In this document: in pieces, positions 43,206 through 51,989 of the stretch
How positions within the stretch are numbered: position 1 is the first letter of the stretch
Layout of the letters: every line of letters starts with the position of its first letter
Assembly (NCBI GenBank): GCA_038234715.1
Contig: JBBQTD010000003.1
Span: 1 to 64,000 of the forward strand
Direction: 5' to 3'
Source of the DNA: SZAS-103 sp038234715
GTDB taxonomy: Bacteria > Pseudomonadota > Gammaproteobacteria > Xanthomonadales > Xanthomonadaceae
Length of the DNA stretch: 64,000 nt
The notes under the pieces: model-generated
Seen by the model: the letters and a program-made list of their open reading frames with translations, nothing else
Told to the model about the DNA's origin: nothing
Databases searched by the model: none
Translations under genes and position numbers: made by a program

Positions 43206-43497
43206 GGAAAGGCTCCTGAGCACGATGGTTCCGGATTGGGAGGCAGGCCGGTTCCCCGGCGCCCGCCCGCCAGCGCGGTGCTGGCGTAACGGTATCTTAA
43301 TACATTGCCGGAGCAACCGCACTAGTCCGTATGGCGGGCAGGATGGCGGTCATTTCGGGTGGACGCCTTCGCCGTCGGGAATAGCAGTTGGCAGTCAGGG
43401 TACTTCCTGAAGCTGGGAGACAACCAGGTATTCGAGTCCCATGTGCCAGCCGATCGCAAATGCGACGGAATCGAACACCAGTGCTGCGGGATTTTTC

Positions 43498-43830
43498 ATG
43501 GAGGAAACACGCCGATCCATCCGTGCGCTGGAAATTTCCATGGACGAAATGGCGCAATCCATCCATGCGCCGTAAGTTTCCATGGATGAAATGGCCAATC
43601 CATCCATGCGCGGGAACATTCCATGGATGAAATGGCGCAATCCATCCATGCGGCGGGATTTTTCATGGAGAAAACGTCACGCGCCATCCATGTGCTGGAA
43701 CGTTGCATGGATGAAACGTCGCGAAACACATGTGCGCCGGTATTTTTCATGGAGGAAACGCTGCGATCCATCCATGTGCCGGAACAATCCATCGAGGAAA
43801 CAGCGCGACCCATCGTGCCAGCCACGCCCT
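43498..43830. repeat. Eight tandem copies of a ~42-bp unit with an internal inverted repeat
   Basis: Units begin with CATGGA or CATCGA at 43498, 43539, 43581, 43622, 43664, 43706, 43748 and 43790, so the spacing is 41-42 bp. The consensus contains CATGGATGAAATGG, then a CATCCATG block, then GCGCCGGAA and a T-rich TTTTTC. In the best units CATGGATG and CATCCATG form an 8-bp inverted repeat with a 12-13-nt loop, so the array could fold into a series of hairpins. Frames reading 14-residue repeats exist on both strands but look like by-products. The flanks (43206-43497 and 43831-44058) show no gene. Confidence 0.88.
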
Positions 43831-44058
43831 ACACAGCGGCATCGCGCACGCAAACGCGGTCGCAAGCGGTCGAACGGACGCTGCCAAGTCAGCCCACTGT
43901 CGTACGTCCTGCATTGCCGCAGATGACAATCTGCATTCTGGGGTAACTCCACACACCGCAACAAATGCTGAAAGGGCCTCGTTGTAGCCGTCTCCCCACG
44001 GGAGAGCTGTTGGCCATGGCGAGACCCGACCAATGTCGGTTCGAGTTGAGCAAAAGGC

Positions 44059-44210
44059 GGGTGAGGGGCTAACGAAGTTGAGGAATTCGCTCCGACGCGC
44101 CCCTCACCCCAACCCCTCTCCCGGTGTGAGAGGGGCTTCCAGCAGCGCTCCCGGTGGGAGACCAGTCTTCCAGCAGTGCTCTCCCGGGGGAGGGAGAGCT
44201 TCCAGCATGG
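44059..44210. repeat. Palindromic CCCCTCTCCCGG-type intergenic element
   Basis: GGGTGAGGGGC (44059-44069) pairs perfectly with GCCCCTCACCC (44099-44109). It is followed by AACCCCTCTCCCGGTGTGAG and three partial copies of CTTCCAGCAnnGCTC(T)CCCGG up to about 44210. Elements of this kind are frequent between genes in GC-rich proteobacteria. It lies upstream of the vWA gene; a TACAAT hexamer at 44247-44252 may be that gene's -10. Confidence 0.65.
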
Positions 44211-44382
44211 CTTGATATAGCCGACATCCGGTGTAACCCCGCACGCTACAATCAGCGGCGTTTGCCCCGGGAGGCAAGCCTGCGGGCAGCGGTTGCGGGC
44301 GATCCACCCCGGTTGCCGACCCTGCCGTGCCGCCAGCATGCTGCCGCTCCCGCACCACGCACCGTGACCTTCAAGGAAACCC

Positions 44383-45066
44383 ATGACCGAACCGATGATT
44401 CCCGACGTCGCCCTGGTGGACAACACCGAGCAGCGCACGCCGCTGGTGCTGTTGCTCGACTGCTCCGGCAGCATGGGTGGCGAGCCGATCAACCAGCTCA
44501 ACCAGGGCCTGCGCGTGCTGGAGGAGGAATTGAAGGGCGATGCGATCGCCTCCAAGCGCGTGCGCATCCTGCTGGTGCAATTCGGTGGCCAGGACGGGGT
44601 GGAGGCGGTCGGCGACTGGCGCGATGCGATGGACTTCAGCGCGCCCACCCTGATCGCGATGGGCACCACGCCCACCGGGCAGGCGGTCGATTTCGCGCTC
44701 GCGAAGATCGAGGAGCAAAAGGCCGGCTTCAAGCAGGCCGGTATCGCCTACACGCGTCCGTGGTTGTTCCTGATGTCCGATGGCCAGCCGACGGACAACT
44801 GGCAGGCCGCCGCGCAGCGTTGCCGTGAAGCCGAACATGCGAACAAGGTCGCGGTCTTCCCGATTGCGGTTGGCGGCAACGCGCACGCCGACGCACTCGG
44901 GCAGTTCAGCAACAAGGGCGAGGCGGCGGTCAAGAAACTCGATGGGTTGAAGTTCCAGGAATTGTTCCTGTGGCTGAGCGCGAGCATGAAGGTCGTCTCG
45001 CAATCGCGTCCCGGCGGACAGGCGCAGTTGCCGTCCGTGGACGGCTGGTCGAACGCGCCGACCTGA
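44383..45066 (+). CDS. TerY-like von Willebrand factor A domain protein
   Basis: A 227-residue single vWA domain. The metal-ion-dependent adhesion site is complete: DCSGSMGG (DxSxS), the Thr in GTTPTG and the Asp in LMSDGQPTD. There is no signal peptide or membrane span, so it is cytosolic. It is the first gene of a vWA / PP2C / kinase set, the arrangement described as the TerY-P triad by Anantharaman, Iyer and Aravind, in which the vWA protein is proposed to be a scaffold or target controlled by phosphorylation. ATG 44383 follows AGGAAA. The stop lies 1 nt before the phosphatase start. Confidence 0.9.
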   Translation: MTEPMIPDVALVDNTEQRTPLVLLLDCSGSMGGEPINQLNQGLRVLEEELKGDAIASKRVRILLVQFGGQDGVEAVGDWRDAMDFSAPTLIAMGTTPTGQAVDFALAKIEEQKAGFKQAGIAYTRPWLFLMSDGQPTDNWQAAAQRCREAEHANKVAVFPIAVGGNAHADALGQFSNKGEAAVKKLDGLKFQELFLWLSASMKVVSQSRPGGQAQLPSVDGWSNAPT

Positions 45067-45067
45067 C

Positions 45068-45826
45068 ATGGCCTGGCGCGTCTTCGCCGCTTCGGCGATC
45101 GGGAAATCACACATCGACCTTGGCACGCAATGCCAGGATGCGTTTGCGCGCGAGGTCGTCGGCGACATCCTGCTCGCAGCTGTCTGCGATGGCGCCGGCT
45201 CGCAGCCGTTGAGCCAGGTCGGCGCCGAAGCCGTGTCGCGCCTGGTCGTTGCTGATCTTGCGCGGCGTGCATCCGCGGGCGATGCGCTGGCGACGCTCGA
45301 TGCTGCAGGGTTCGCGTCGATGATCGGGGACGTCGTCGCGCGTGCGCGCACGGAACTGACCGTCGCAGCCGACGCAGCTGGTGTTGCGCTCGACAGTTAT
45401 GCAGCGACGCTCGTCGGCGTTGTCGCCAGTGGCGATGGCGGCTATTTCTTCCACATTGGCGATGGGCAGGGAGCCGCGGAGCCGCGCACCGAAGAAGCAG
45501 CGACGGTGATGTCGCTGCCGGAGAACGGCGAGTACGCCAACGAGACCTATTTTGTCAGCGGCAAGGAATGGCGCGAACACCTGCGCGTCACGCCGATCGG
45601 GTTGCCGATCCGCACTGTTGCGCTGATGAGCGATGGCGCCGCGCCATTCGTGATGACCAAGGGGAACGGGTCCTTGTATCGCCCGTTCATCGATCCGGTG
45701 GAGAAATACCTTGCGACCGCAGCGGACGCCGATGGCTGTGCGGCGCTCGCCACCACGCTTGCCGATCCGCGCACGTATCGCATCACCGGCGACGACAAGA
45801 CCCTGCTGATCGCGCTCTGGCAATAA
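45068..45826 (+). CDS. PP2C-family Ser/Thr protein phosphatase
   Basis: A 252-residue metal-dependent phosphatase. PP2C motifs: CDGAGSQPLSQVGAEA (metal-binding Asp and Gly), FFHIGDGQGAA (usual GD motif), LMSDGAAPF (metal Asp), and ITGDDKTLLIALW at the end (the DD pair). The N-terminal GKSHIDLGTQCQDAF matches the HxxxGxxxQD start of the family found in TerY-P clusters. All core acidic residues are there, so it should be active. It is tightly packed between the vWA gene (1 nt) and the kinase gene (11 nt) and presumably reverses the action of the kinase. Confidence 0.9.
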   Translation: MAWRVFAASAIGKSHIDLGTQCQDAFAREVVGDILLAAVCDGAGSQPLSQVGAEAVSRLVVADLARRASAGDALATLDAAGFASMIGDVVARARTELTVAADAAGVALDSYAATLVGVVASGDGGYFFHIGDGQGAAEPRTEEAATVMSLPENGEYANETYFVSGKEWREHLRVTPIGLPIRTVALMSDGAAPFVMTKGNGSLYRPFIDPVEKYLATAADADGCAALATTLADPRTYRITGDDKTLLIALWQ

Positions 45827-45837
45827 GAGCGGTCTGC

Positions 45838-47877
45838 ATGAGCGTCACTGCAGGCAGTTGCGTGTGGACCGGCGATTCGCGTCAGCCGATGCGCGGCAAG
45901 CTGGTGCTCGGAAAACTGTTGAAGAGCGGTGGCGCAGGCAGTGTGTACCTGATGCCCGCATCGCCGCTGCAGGTCGCAAAGATCTATCACGACAGTGCGA
46001 ACCCGGCGCACTACGAACGCAAGATCGCGGCGATGCTCGAGCTGTCACCGCACTTGCCCGACCTGGTCGAGAACAACCACCGCTACGTGCAGATCGCATG
46101 GCCGCAGGCGTTGTTGCGCGACGAGCGCGGCCGCTTCCTCGGGTTCCTGATGCCCGCGGTCGATGTGCAGGCGACCAGCGAACTCGAATGCATCATGCAG
46201 GAGCGCCAGGCGCGCAAGGCCGGGCTGCCCACGGGATTGGGCGCAAAGATCACGCTCGCTGCGAATCTCGCCGGAGTCATCGCCGCGCTGCACGAGCAAG
46301 GCCACCACGTCATCGACCTCAAGCCGGTGAACCTGCGCTTTTATCCTCAGGCGTTGTACATGGCGATGCTCGATTGCGACGGTTTCAGCATCCAGGGCCA
46401 TGGCGAACGCTTCGAGGCCGATCAGATCACCCCGGACTACCTGGCGCCGGAGTTCCAGGGCAGGGCGCTTCCCGAGGGTGGTGAGACGCAGCAGGACCTG
46501 TTCGCGCTCGCGGTGGTGGTGTTCCAGCTGCTGAACTTCGGCATCCACCCGTTCAGCGGCCGTCCGAATTCGGATCACGTTCCCACCGATATTCCCGGCC
46601 GCATCGCGCAACGCTGCTATGCGTATGGACTGCATGCGAACCCGGTGCTCGGCCCGAGCCCCGTGAGCGGACATCGGTCGATGCCGGCGGAGCTGCGCCT
46701 GCTGTTCGACCGCGCATTCGAAAGCTCCGGCGCGACGCGACCTTCCGCGAACGAATGGGTCGTGCTGCTGAAAGCCTATGCGCTGCGGTCAAGCCAGCGC
46801 CTTATCGTTTGCGCGGCGAACCACGAGCACCAGCATTTCGCTGGATATCCATGCGCGGCGTGCGCGCGGGTCGCGTTGATCGCAAACACATCGCGCGCCG
46901 CGCAGGCCGCAAGGAGCGTTTTGTCGCGCCTGCAGGTCCCACAGTCGCTGCGCCTGGTCCCGCGTTCCTCGGCGCTGCGCGTGCCGCATTTCACCCGTCC
47001 GCAGCCAACCACGCCACCGGCATCGCATGCGCACGCCAAGGGCTGGGCTGCACCGACGCCGCCGCGACCGCCAAGACCAGCCCTGCTTACAGGCCGGTCG
47101 CTCAGCTGGAAAATGCTGAAATTCATTTTCTTCGTGATCTTCATCATCGCGCGCGTGGCCTGCACTGGCCGTGCCGCGACGCTGCCTCCACGTGCCATTC
47201 CGGACTCCGCTGCGACGCCAGCGACGGTGCACGACTGGGCGACGATTCCGACTCGGCTCGGGGTGGAGTCCGCCAAGCTCGATGTTGAGACCGCGGTGCA
47301 AGCAATGCTGTTGGGCACTCCATATGGCGATGCTGCCATGTCCAGGCTGCGCGCCGCGGCCAGCGCTCGCCCAGTCGCGCCGGCCAATAGCGGCATGCGC
47401 ACGAGCTTTGCGCTGTTTTCGACAAGCCTTTCCGCGTCCGAGACGCAGTTCATGACGCTGCTGGACGAACGTTTGGCGGCGATCGCAAAGAGCCCTTACG
47501 ACGGCGAACTTGCATACGAACTTGGCTGGCTGTCGCTGGTCGTAAAGGAACGCGACGCAGCGAGCGGATGGTTCCTGCGCGCGATCTGGGCGAATCCCGA
47601 CGAGCCAAAAGGCTGGTATGGGTTCGGCGCGACGTCGACCGCTGATCAGGAAACAGTCGGCGCCATGGCGATCGCGGAAAAGATCGCGCGCAACACCGAC
47701 GAGGCACAGCGCATGCGCGAAGATTTCAGGCCCGAGGTCATAAGCCTCGCCGCAATGGATTCCACGCGGTTCACGCTGTTGCAGGCGCGGGCCCATCGGA
47801 TCGCGGCAGACCGGAGCGGGGGAAGCGCTCCCGGCGACCTTCAGGAATGGGATCAGACGCCACTGCCGCAGCGGTAG
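45838..47877 (+). CDS. Membrane-anchored kinase-like protein with zinc motif (TerY-P triad kinase)
   Basis: A 679-residue protein. The kinase fold spans about 20-310: LKSGGAGSVYL (glycine loop), QVAKIY (Lys), HVIDLKPVNLRF near 157 (HRD Asp-x-Lys-x-x-Asn kept, but no Arg), MLDCDGFSI near 178 (DCDG for DFG) and YLAPEF. Activity is plausible although the motifs are atypical. A zinc knuckle candidate follows (CAANHEHQHFAGYPCAAC, about 325-343), then a Pro/Ala linker, one membrane helix (MLKFIFFVIFIIARVAC near 424) and about 240 residues with a TPR-like helical hairpin (YELGWLSLVVKERDAASGWF). TerY-P kinases with C-terminal zinc ribbons are known; the added membrane anchor is less usual. No tellurite-resistance genes lie nearby. 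The target is unknown. Confidence 0.88.
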   Translation: MSVTAGSCVWTGDSRQPMRGKLVLGKLLKSGGAGSVYLMPASPLQVAKIYHDSANPAHYERKIAAMLELSPHLPDLVENNHRYVQIAWPQALLRDERGRFLGFLMPAVDVQATSELECIMQERQARKAGLPTGLGAKITLAANLAGVIAALHEQGHHVIDLKPVNLRFYPQALYMAMLDCDGFSIQGHGERFEADQITPDYLAPEFQGRALPEGGETQQDLFALAVVVFQLLNFGIHPFSGRPNSDHVPTDIPGRIAQRCYAYGLHANPVLGPSPVSGHRSMPAELRLLFDRAFESSGATRPSANEWVVLLKAYALRSSQRLIVCAANHEHQHFAGYPCAACARVALIANTSRAAQAARSVLSRLQVPQSLRLVPRSSALRVPHFTRPQPTTPPASHAHAKGWAAPTPPRPPRPALLTGRSLSWKMLKFIFFVIFIIARVACTGRAATLPPRAIPDSAATPATVHDWATIPTRLGVESAKLDVETAVQAMLLGTPYGDAAMSRLRAAASARPVAPANSGMRTSFALFSTSLSASETQFMTLLDERLAAIAKSPYDGELAYELGWLSLVVKERDAASGWFLRAIWANPDEPKGWYGFGATSTADQETVGAMAIAEKIARNTDEAQRMREDFRPEVISLAAMDSTRFTLLQARAHRIAADRSGGSAPGDLQEWDQTPLPQR

Positions 47878-48049
47878 TCCTCCAGGATCACTGCTGCCAT
47901 CGGCCTTCGGCCAGGGTCGGCGAAGGGGTTCGAACGTCGCCGCGGCGCGGCTGCGGATGATCGTCTCAGGGTGGGCCTGGCCGCACCCGCTTCCACGCCA
48001 ACCCGCGACCGACTGTGGTGTAATCGGGCTGACAGTCTCCGGGGGTTTT

Positions 48050-49696
48050 ATGGCCAAGTCGTATCTCGCCAGTCGCCTGACCTTGCTCGTTACCGTGTTC
48101 GCCGGACTGTTCCTGATTTTCGTCGGCACCACGTGGTACACCATCGACCAGGTGCGCGTGCAGGGCAGGATCTACGAGCAGATCGTATCCGGCAAGGACC
48201 TCATCGCCGACATCCTGCCGCCGCCCGAATACATCATCGAGGCGTACCTGGTCGCGCGCGAACTCAACGACGAGACCGATTCCAGCCGCATCAGCGAGCT
48301 GGTCGAACGCGGCGATCGGCTGCGCCTTGACTACGAAAGCCGGCAGGAATTCTGGCGCCGCGAGCTGCCGCAGAATGCGCTCAAGGACCTGATGACGGTC
48401 ACTGCGTACAAGAGTGCGATCCAGTTCTTCCAGTTGCGCGACGAACAGTTCATCCCGGCGATCCGCGCGGGCGACCACGAACGCGCCAAGACCATCCTGG
48501 TGCAGATGAACCAGCATTACGCGGCGCATCGGCTCGCGATCGACCAGGTCGTGCAGCTCGCAAACCAGCAGAACGCCGCGTTCGAGTCGAAGTCGAAAGA
48601 CGTGATCGCGAACCAGACCCGACTGCTGGTGGTGCTCGCGATCGCGATCCTGCTGGTGGTCACGTTCATGGCGGTGTATGCGCAGCGCACCGCGCGGGAC
48701 CTGTCCGCGCGCATCCGCATGGCATCGGAAATCGCAAACCGCGTCGCCTCGGGCGACCTTGCGACCGAAGTCCCCAGCACCGACCGCGACGACGAAGCCG
48801 GGCACCTACTGCAGGCGATCCACAAGATGACACTGAGCCTGCGCGGGCTGGTGATGCGCGCCAAGCAGGCCTCGATCGAACTCATGAGCACGGCCACCGA
48901 GTTCGCCGCGACCAGCCGGCAACAGGAAGCGACCGTGCAGAATTTCGGCGCGTCCACCAACCAGATCGCCGCGGCGGTGAAACAGATCAGCGCGACCAGC
49001 GCCGAATTGCTGGTCACGATGGAAGGCGTCAACACGGTCGCGGGGCAAACCGCGGACATGGCCGAGGATGGCCAAGCCGGTCTGCGCAACCTCGACAACA
49101 CCATGGAGCGCCTCGCGGGCGCCGCCAACACGATGGCCGCGCGACTCGCCGCGATCCGCGAGGAAGCGGCCGAGATCACCGGCGTGGTCACCACCATTTC
49201 CAAGGTCGCCGACCAGACCAACCTGTTGTCGATCAATGCTGCAATTGAAGCGGAGAAAGCCGGCGAACAGGGCTTGGGCTTCCTGGTGCTTGCGCGCGAA
49301 ATCCGCCGGCTTGCCGACCAGACCGCGGTGGCGACGCTGGACATCGAACAGATGGTCAAGCAGATGCAGACGGCGGTGTCGGCGGGTGTGATGGAGATCG
49401 ACCGCTTCGCCGAGGAAGTGAAAAGCGGCGTCGGCAATGTCGAACGCGTCGGCGGTCAGTTCGGGCAGATCATCACCCAGGTCAAGACGTTGTCCGAGCG
49501 CTTCGACGCGGTCAACCACGGCATGCGCAGCCAGTCGCAGGGCGCGGGACAGATCGGCGATGCCATGGGCCAGATGATCGACGGTGCACGGCAGACGTCG
49601 GTATCGCTGCGCGAATTCAACAGCGCCACCGAAAGTCTGCGCGATGCGGTGTCGGTGTTGAAGCAGGAAATCGCGCTCTTCCACGTCGGCAACTGA
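48050..49696 (+). CDS. wspA: Methyl-accepting chemotaxis protein, WspA position
   Basis: A 548-residue transmembrane receptor. TM1 about 9-32 (LTLLVTVFAGLFLIFVGTTW), a periplasmic sensor of about 160 residues starting DQVRVQGRIYEQIVSGKDLI with ILPPPEYIIEAYLVARELND, TM2 about 190-212 (LLVVLAIAILLVVTFMAVYA), HAMP about 213-265 and a signalling domain whose hairpin tip is QTNLLSINAAIEAEKAGEQG. No C-terminal CheR/CheB-tethering pentapeptide is seen (end ALFHVGN). It heads a seven-gene operon with the order of the Pseudomonas Wsp surface-sensing system. Its sensor sequence does not resemble Pseudomonas WspA as I recall it, so the stimulus may differ. ATG 48050 follows GGGGG. Confidence 0.87.
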   Translation: MAKSYLASRLTLLVTVFAGLFLIFVGTTWYTIDQVRVQGRIYEQIVSGKDLIADILPPPEYIIEAYLVARELNDETDSSRISELVERGDRLRLDYESRQEFWRRELPQNALKDLMTVTAYKSAIQFFQLRDEQFIPAIRAGDHERAKTILVQMNQHYAAHRLAIDQVVQLANQQNAAFESKSKDVIANQTRLLVVLAIAILLVVTFMAVYAQRTARDLSARIRMASEIANRVASGDLATEVPSTDRDDEAGHLLQAIHKMTLSLRGLVMRAKQASIELMSTATEFAATSRQQEATVQNFGASTNQIAAAVKQISATSAELLVTMEGVNTVAGQTADMAEDGQAGLRNLDNTMERLAGAANTMAARLAAIREEAAEITGVVTTISKVADQTNLLSINAAIEAEKAGEQGLGFLVLAREIRRLADQTAVATLDIEQMVKQMQTAVSAGVMEIDRFAEEVKSGVGNVERVGGQFGQIITQVKTLSERFDAVNHGMRSQSQGAGQIGDAMGQMIDGARQTSVSLREFNSATESLRDAVSVLKQEIALFHVGN

Positions 49697-49714
49697 GCAG
49701 GGCGCGGCACGGCG

Positions 49715-50161
49715 ATGCTCGCCCTTGCCTTCCGTGCCGGAGAACTACGCCTCGCGCTGCCGACCGCGGCGGTGGTCGAGGTGTCCACGCGTCGCGCGTT
49801 GCGTCCGCTTGCGCTGGCGCCGTCGAGCGTGATCGGGCTGCTGGCCTTTCGCGGCACCCTGACCCCGGTGGTGGATCTGTGCCGCCTGTTGCTGGGGCGC
49901 GATTGCGCGCCGTTGCGTTCGAGCCGGATCATCGTCATCGCCCTGCCTGGCAAGGACGGTCCGCGCCTGCTCGGATTGTTGGCCGAGGATGTACTGGAGA
50001 TGTTGCCAATCGCAGCGACGATTCCCGGGCTGCGCCTGCCGTGCGCTCCGTTTCTTGGCGAGCACCTCGCCGACCAGCCGCAATTGCCGCAACTGCTCGA
50101 TCCGGCTGCGCTGTTGCCGGAAGAACTCGAAGCGCTGTTCGTTGCGCAGGTCGCGCCATGA
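49715..50161 (+). CDS. wspB: CheW-like coupling protein, WspB position
   Basis: A 148-residue CheW domain (two beta barrels) that would bridge receptor and kinase. Typical features: FRAGELRLALPTAAVVEV, the PSSVIGLLAFRGTLTPVVDL segment (conserved IxGxxxxRGxxxPVVDL pattern) and LLGLLAEDVLEMLP. It starts 18 nt after wspA. The stop overlaps the start of the CheR gene (ATGA at 50158-50161). It is the first of two CheW paralogues in the operon, as in Wsp. Confidence 0.87.
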   Translation: MLALAFRAGELRLALPTAAVVEVSTRRALRPLALAPSSVIGLLAFRGTLTPVVDLCRLLLGRDCAPLRSSRIIVIALPGKDGPRLLGLLAEDVLEMLPIAATIPGLRLPCAPFLGEHLADQPQLPQLLDPAALLPEELEALFVAQVAP

Positions 50162-51351
50162 GTCAGGAAGCCCTGCTGCGGCTGCTGCAACACCGCATCG
50201 GTCTCGACGCTGCGGCATTGGGCGAACGCGTGGTCAACGATGCGCTGGCGGAGTCGCGAACGGCGCTCGGCGTGCCCGATGATGAGGCGCTGCTCGGCAA
50301 GGTGCTGGCGGACGCGCACGCGTTTGCGCAGGTTGTGGAACATTTCGTGGTGCCGGAGTCGTGGTTCTTCCGGTCTGCCGATCAATACGCAGACCTCGCG
50401 CGGTATGCGAACGAACGTCGCGAGCGTCGCCCGTTGCGCGTGCTCAGCCTTCCGTGCGCGAGCGGCGAGGAAGCATGGTCGAGCGTGATCACTTTGCTTG
50501 AAGCGGGCCTGTCAGCCCAGGACATCGACGTGCGCGGCATTGACGTTTCGCGCACTGCGGTTGTGCGCGCGCAGGCCGGCATCTACCGCAGCAGCGCGCT
50601 GCGCGGTCGCCCGTTGAACGAACGGTGGATGCAGGCGCAACCGCATGGTTTCGCGATCGCGGACGCCATCAGGGGCTGCGCGCGCTTTCGCGTCGGCAAT
50701 GCACTCGATCCGAACCTGCTCGATGCATCCGAGCGGTTCGACGTGGTGTTCTGCCGCAACCTGCTGATCTACCTGCATCCGGAAGCGCGCGCGCGCGTGT
50801 TGAAAACACTGCTCGCGGCGCTCGAGCCCGGAGGCTTGCTGTTCGCCGGGCAAGCCGAAGTACTCGATACCGTCGCCAGCGGCATGCGGCCGTATCCGGG
50901 CGGCTGCCCGTTGAGCTATCTGCGCGAGGTGGCGCCAACGCGCACCGCGCGCGATGCGCCGCCGGCGCGCGCGGTTCCGGCGGAGTCCAGGACCGCGCCG
51001 AGGCAAGCGCGATCTGCCCCTGTCGCGGTAGCGCCATCGCTGGAATTGTCGGCGCAGGCGCTAGCCGATGCGGGGCGCCTCGACGAGGCGCGTGCCGCGT
51101 GCACGAAACGCTTGAAGCGCAACCCGGAGGAGATCGACACGCTGTTCCTGCTTGGCTTGATCGAATCGGCGCGCGCCGACCTTGGCGCGGCCGATGCCGC
51201 GTTTGCCAGGGTGTCGTATCTTGATCGCAACCACATCCCGGCGATCGACCATCGCATCGCGCTGGCCGAACGGCTCGGTCATGGAGCTCTTGCCGGCGAT
51301 CTGCGCAAGCGCTCCGAACGCCTGCGCAAACGCCTCGGGAGTGCGCCGTGA
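50158..51351 (+). CDS. wspC: CheR-type methyltransferase with TPR, WspC position
   Basis: A 397-residue SAM-dependent methyltransferase that would methylate receptor glutamates. The N-terminal helical CheR domain (LRLLQHRIGLDAAAL, FVVPESWFFR) is followed by the SAM domain with PCASGEEAWS (the CheR ASGEEP-type loop), RGIDVSRTAV and FDVVFCRNLLIYLHP. A Pro/Ala linker about 270-300 leads to C-terminal TPR-like helices (SAQALADAGRLDEARAAC, TLFLLGLIESARADLGAA). The CheR-TPR fusion is the hallmark of WspC/FrzF-type proteins. It overlaps both neighbours by 4 nt (ATGA before, GTGA after). Confidence 0.9.
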   Translation: MSQEALLRLLQHRIGLDAAALGERVVNDALAESRTALGVPDDEALLGKVLADAHAFAQVVEHFVVPESWFFRSADQYADLARYANERRERRPLRVLSLPCASGEEAWSSVITLLEAGLSAQDIDVRGIDVSRTAVVRAQAGIYRSSALRGRPLNERWMQAQPHGFAIADAIRGCARFRVGNALDPNLLDASERFDVVFCRNLLIYLHPEARARVLKTLLAALEPGGLLFAGQAEVLDTVASGMRPYPGGCPLSYLREVAPTRTARDAPPARAVPAESRTAPRQARSAPVAVAPSLELSAQALADAGRLDEARAACTKRLKRNPEEIDTLFLLGLIESARADLGAADAAFARVSYLDRNHIPAIDHRIALAERLGHGALAGDLRKRSERLRKRLGSAP

Positions 51352-51989
51352 CAATTGCGCTCGACCATTGCTGGAGGCGCATCGGCGTATACGGCGGCGA
51401 CCAGAGTTGTCCGTTGCTGGTCGAGGCGCTGCACTGCAGGAATTGCCCGGTGTTCTCCGATGCTGCGCGAACCTTGTTCGATCGCGAATCGGAAGTGGAA
51501 TCCGCGGAGGAATGGCAGCGCAGCAACGCGGGCGGGGAGCTCATGAAGGCAGCACTGGTGTTCCGGCTTGGACAGCAATGGCTCGGCCTGCCGCCGGTGC
51601 TGGTTGCCGAAGTGGCCGCCAGGCAACCGCTGCGGCGCCTCGCGCATCGCACCACCGGCCGGCTGGAAGGCGTGGTGAACGTACGTGGTGAACTGCATCT
51701 ATGCGTTTCGCTGGGCGAGTTGCTGGGCCTCGGAAGCCGCAGCGATTCGGGCGCCACCGCGCGGATGGTGCTGGTGCGGGACGACGACGCCAAGGTGCTC
51801 GCGTTCCGCTGCGAGGAAGTGCTGGGCCTGCAGCATTTTCCAGGCAACGCAATGCAACCCGCGCCCGATACATTGGCAGAGCCGCTGCGCGAATGCGTGC
51901 AGGGCCTGTTTCCGCTGCAGGGCGGTCACCTGGCGATGCTCGATGGCGAAGCGATCCTTGGCCTGCTCGAACAGGCGCTGTTCGCATGA
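51348..51989 (+). CDS. wspD: CheW-like coupling protein with Cys-rich N-terminus, WspD position
   Basis: A 213-residue CheW-like protein with an N-terminal extension of about 65 residues carrying four Cys (HCWRRIGVYGGDQSC ... LHCRNCPVF), as in WspD proteins. The CheW part has VFRLGQQWLGLPPVLVAEV and LEGVVNVRGELHLCVSL. The Cys set could bind a metal, but this is not established. The start is GTG 51348 overlapping the wspC stop; an internal ATG at 51543 would remove the Cys-rich part and is not favoured. The stop overlaps the wspE start. Confidence 0.87.
   Translation: MTIALDHCWRRIGVYGGDQSCPLLVEALHCRNCPVFSDAARTLFDRESEVESAEEWQRSNAGGELMKAALVFRLGQQWLGLPPVLVAEVAARQPLRRLAHRTTGRLEGVVNVRGELHLCVSLGELLGLGSRSDSGATARMVLVRDDDAKVLAFRCEEVLGLQHFPGNAMQPAPDTLAEPLRECVQGLFPLQGGHLAMLDGEAILGLLEQALFA

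Noticed and set aside
43498..43830. CRISPR array
   Set aside because: The units are contiguous 42-bp repeats without unique spacers, and no cas gene is present.
44383..47877. A tellurite-resistance (ter) operon
   Set aside because: Only the TerY-like vWA, phosphatase and kinase are present; no TerC, TerD-type or TerB genes are nearby.
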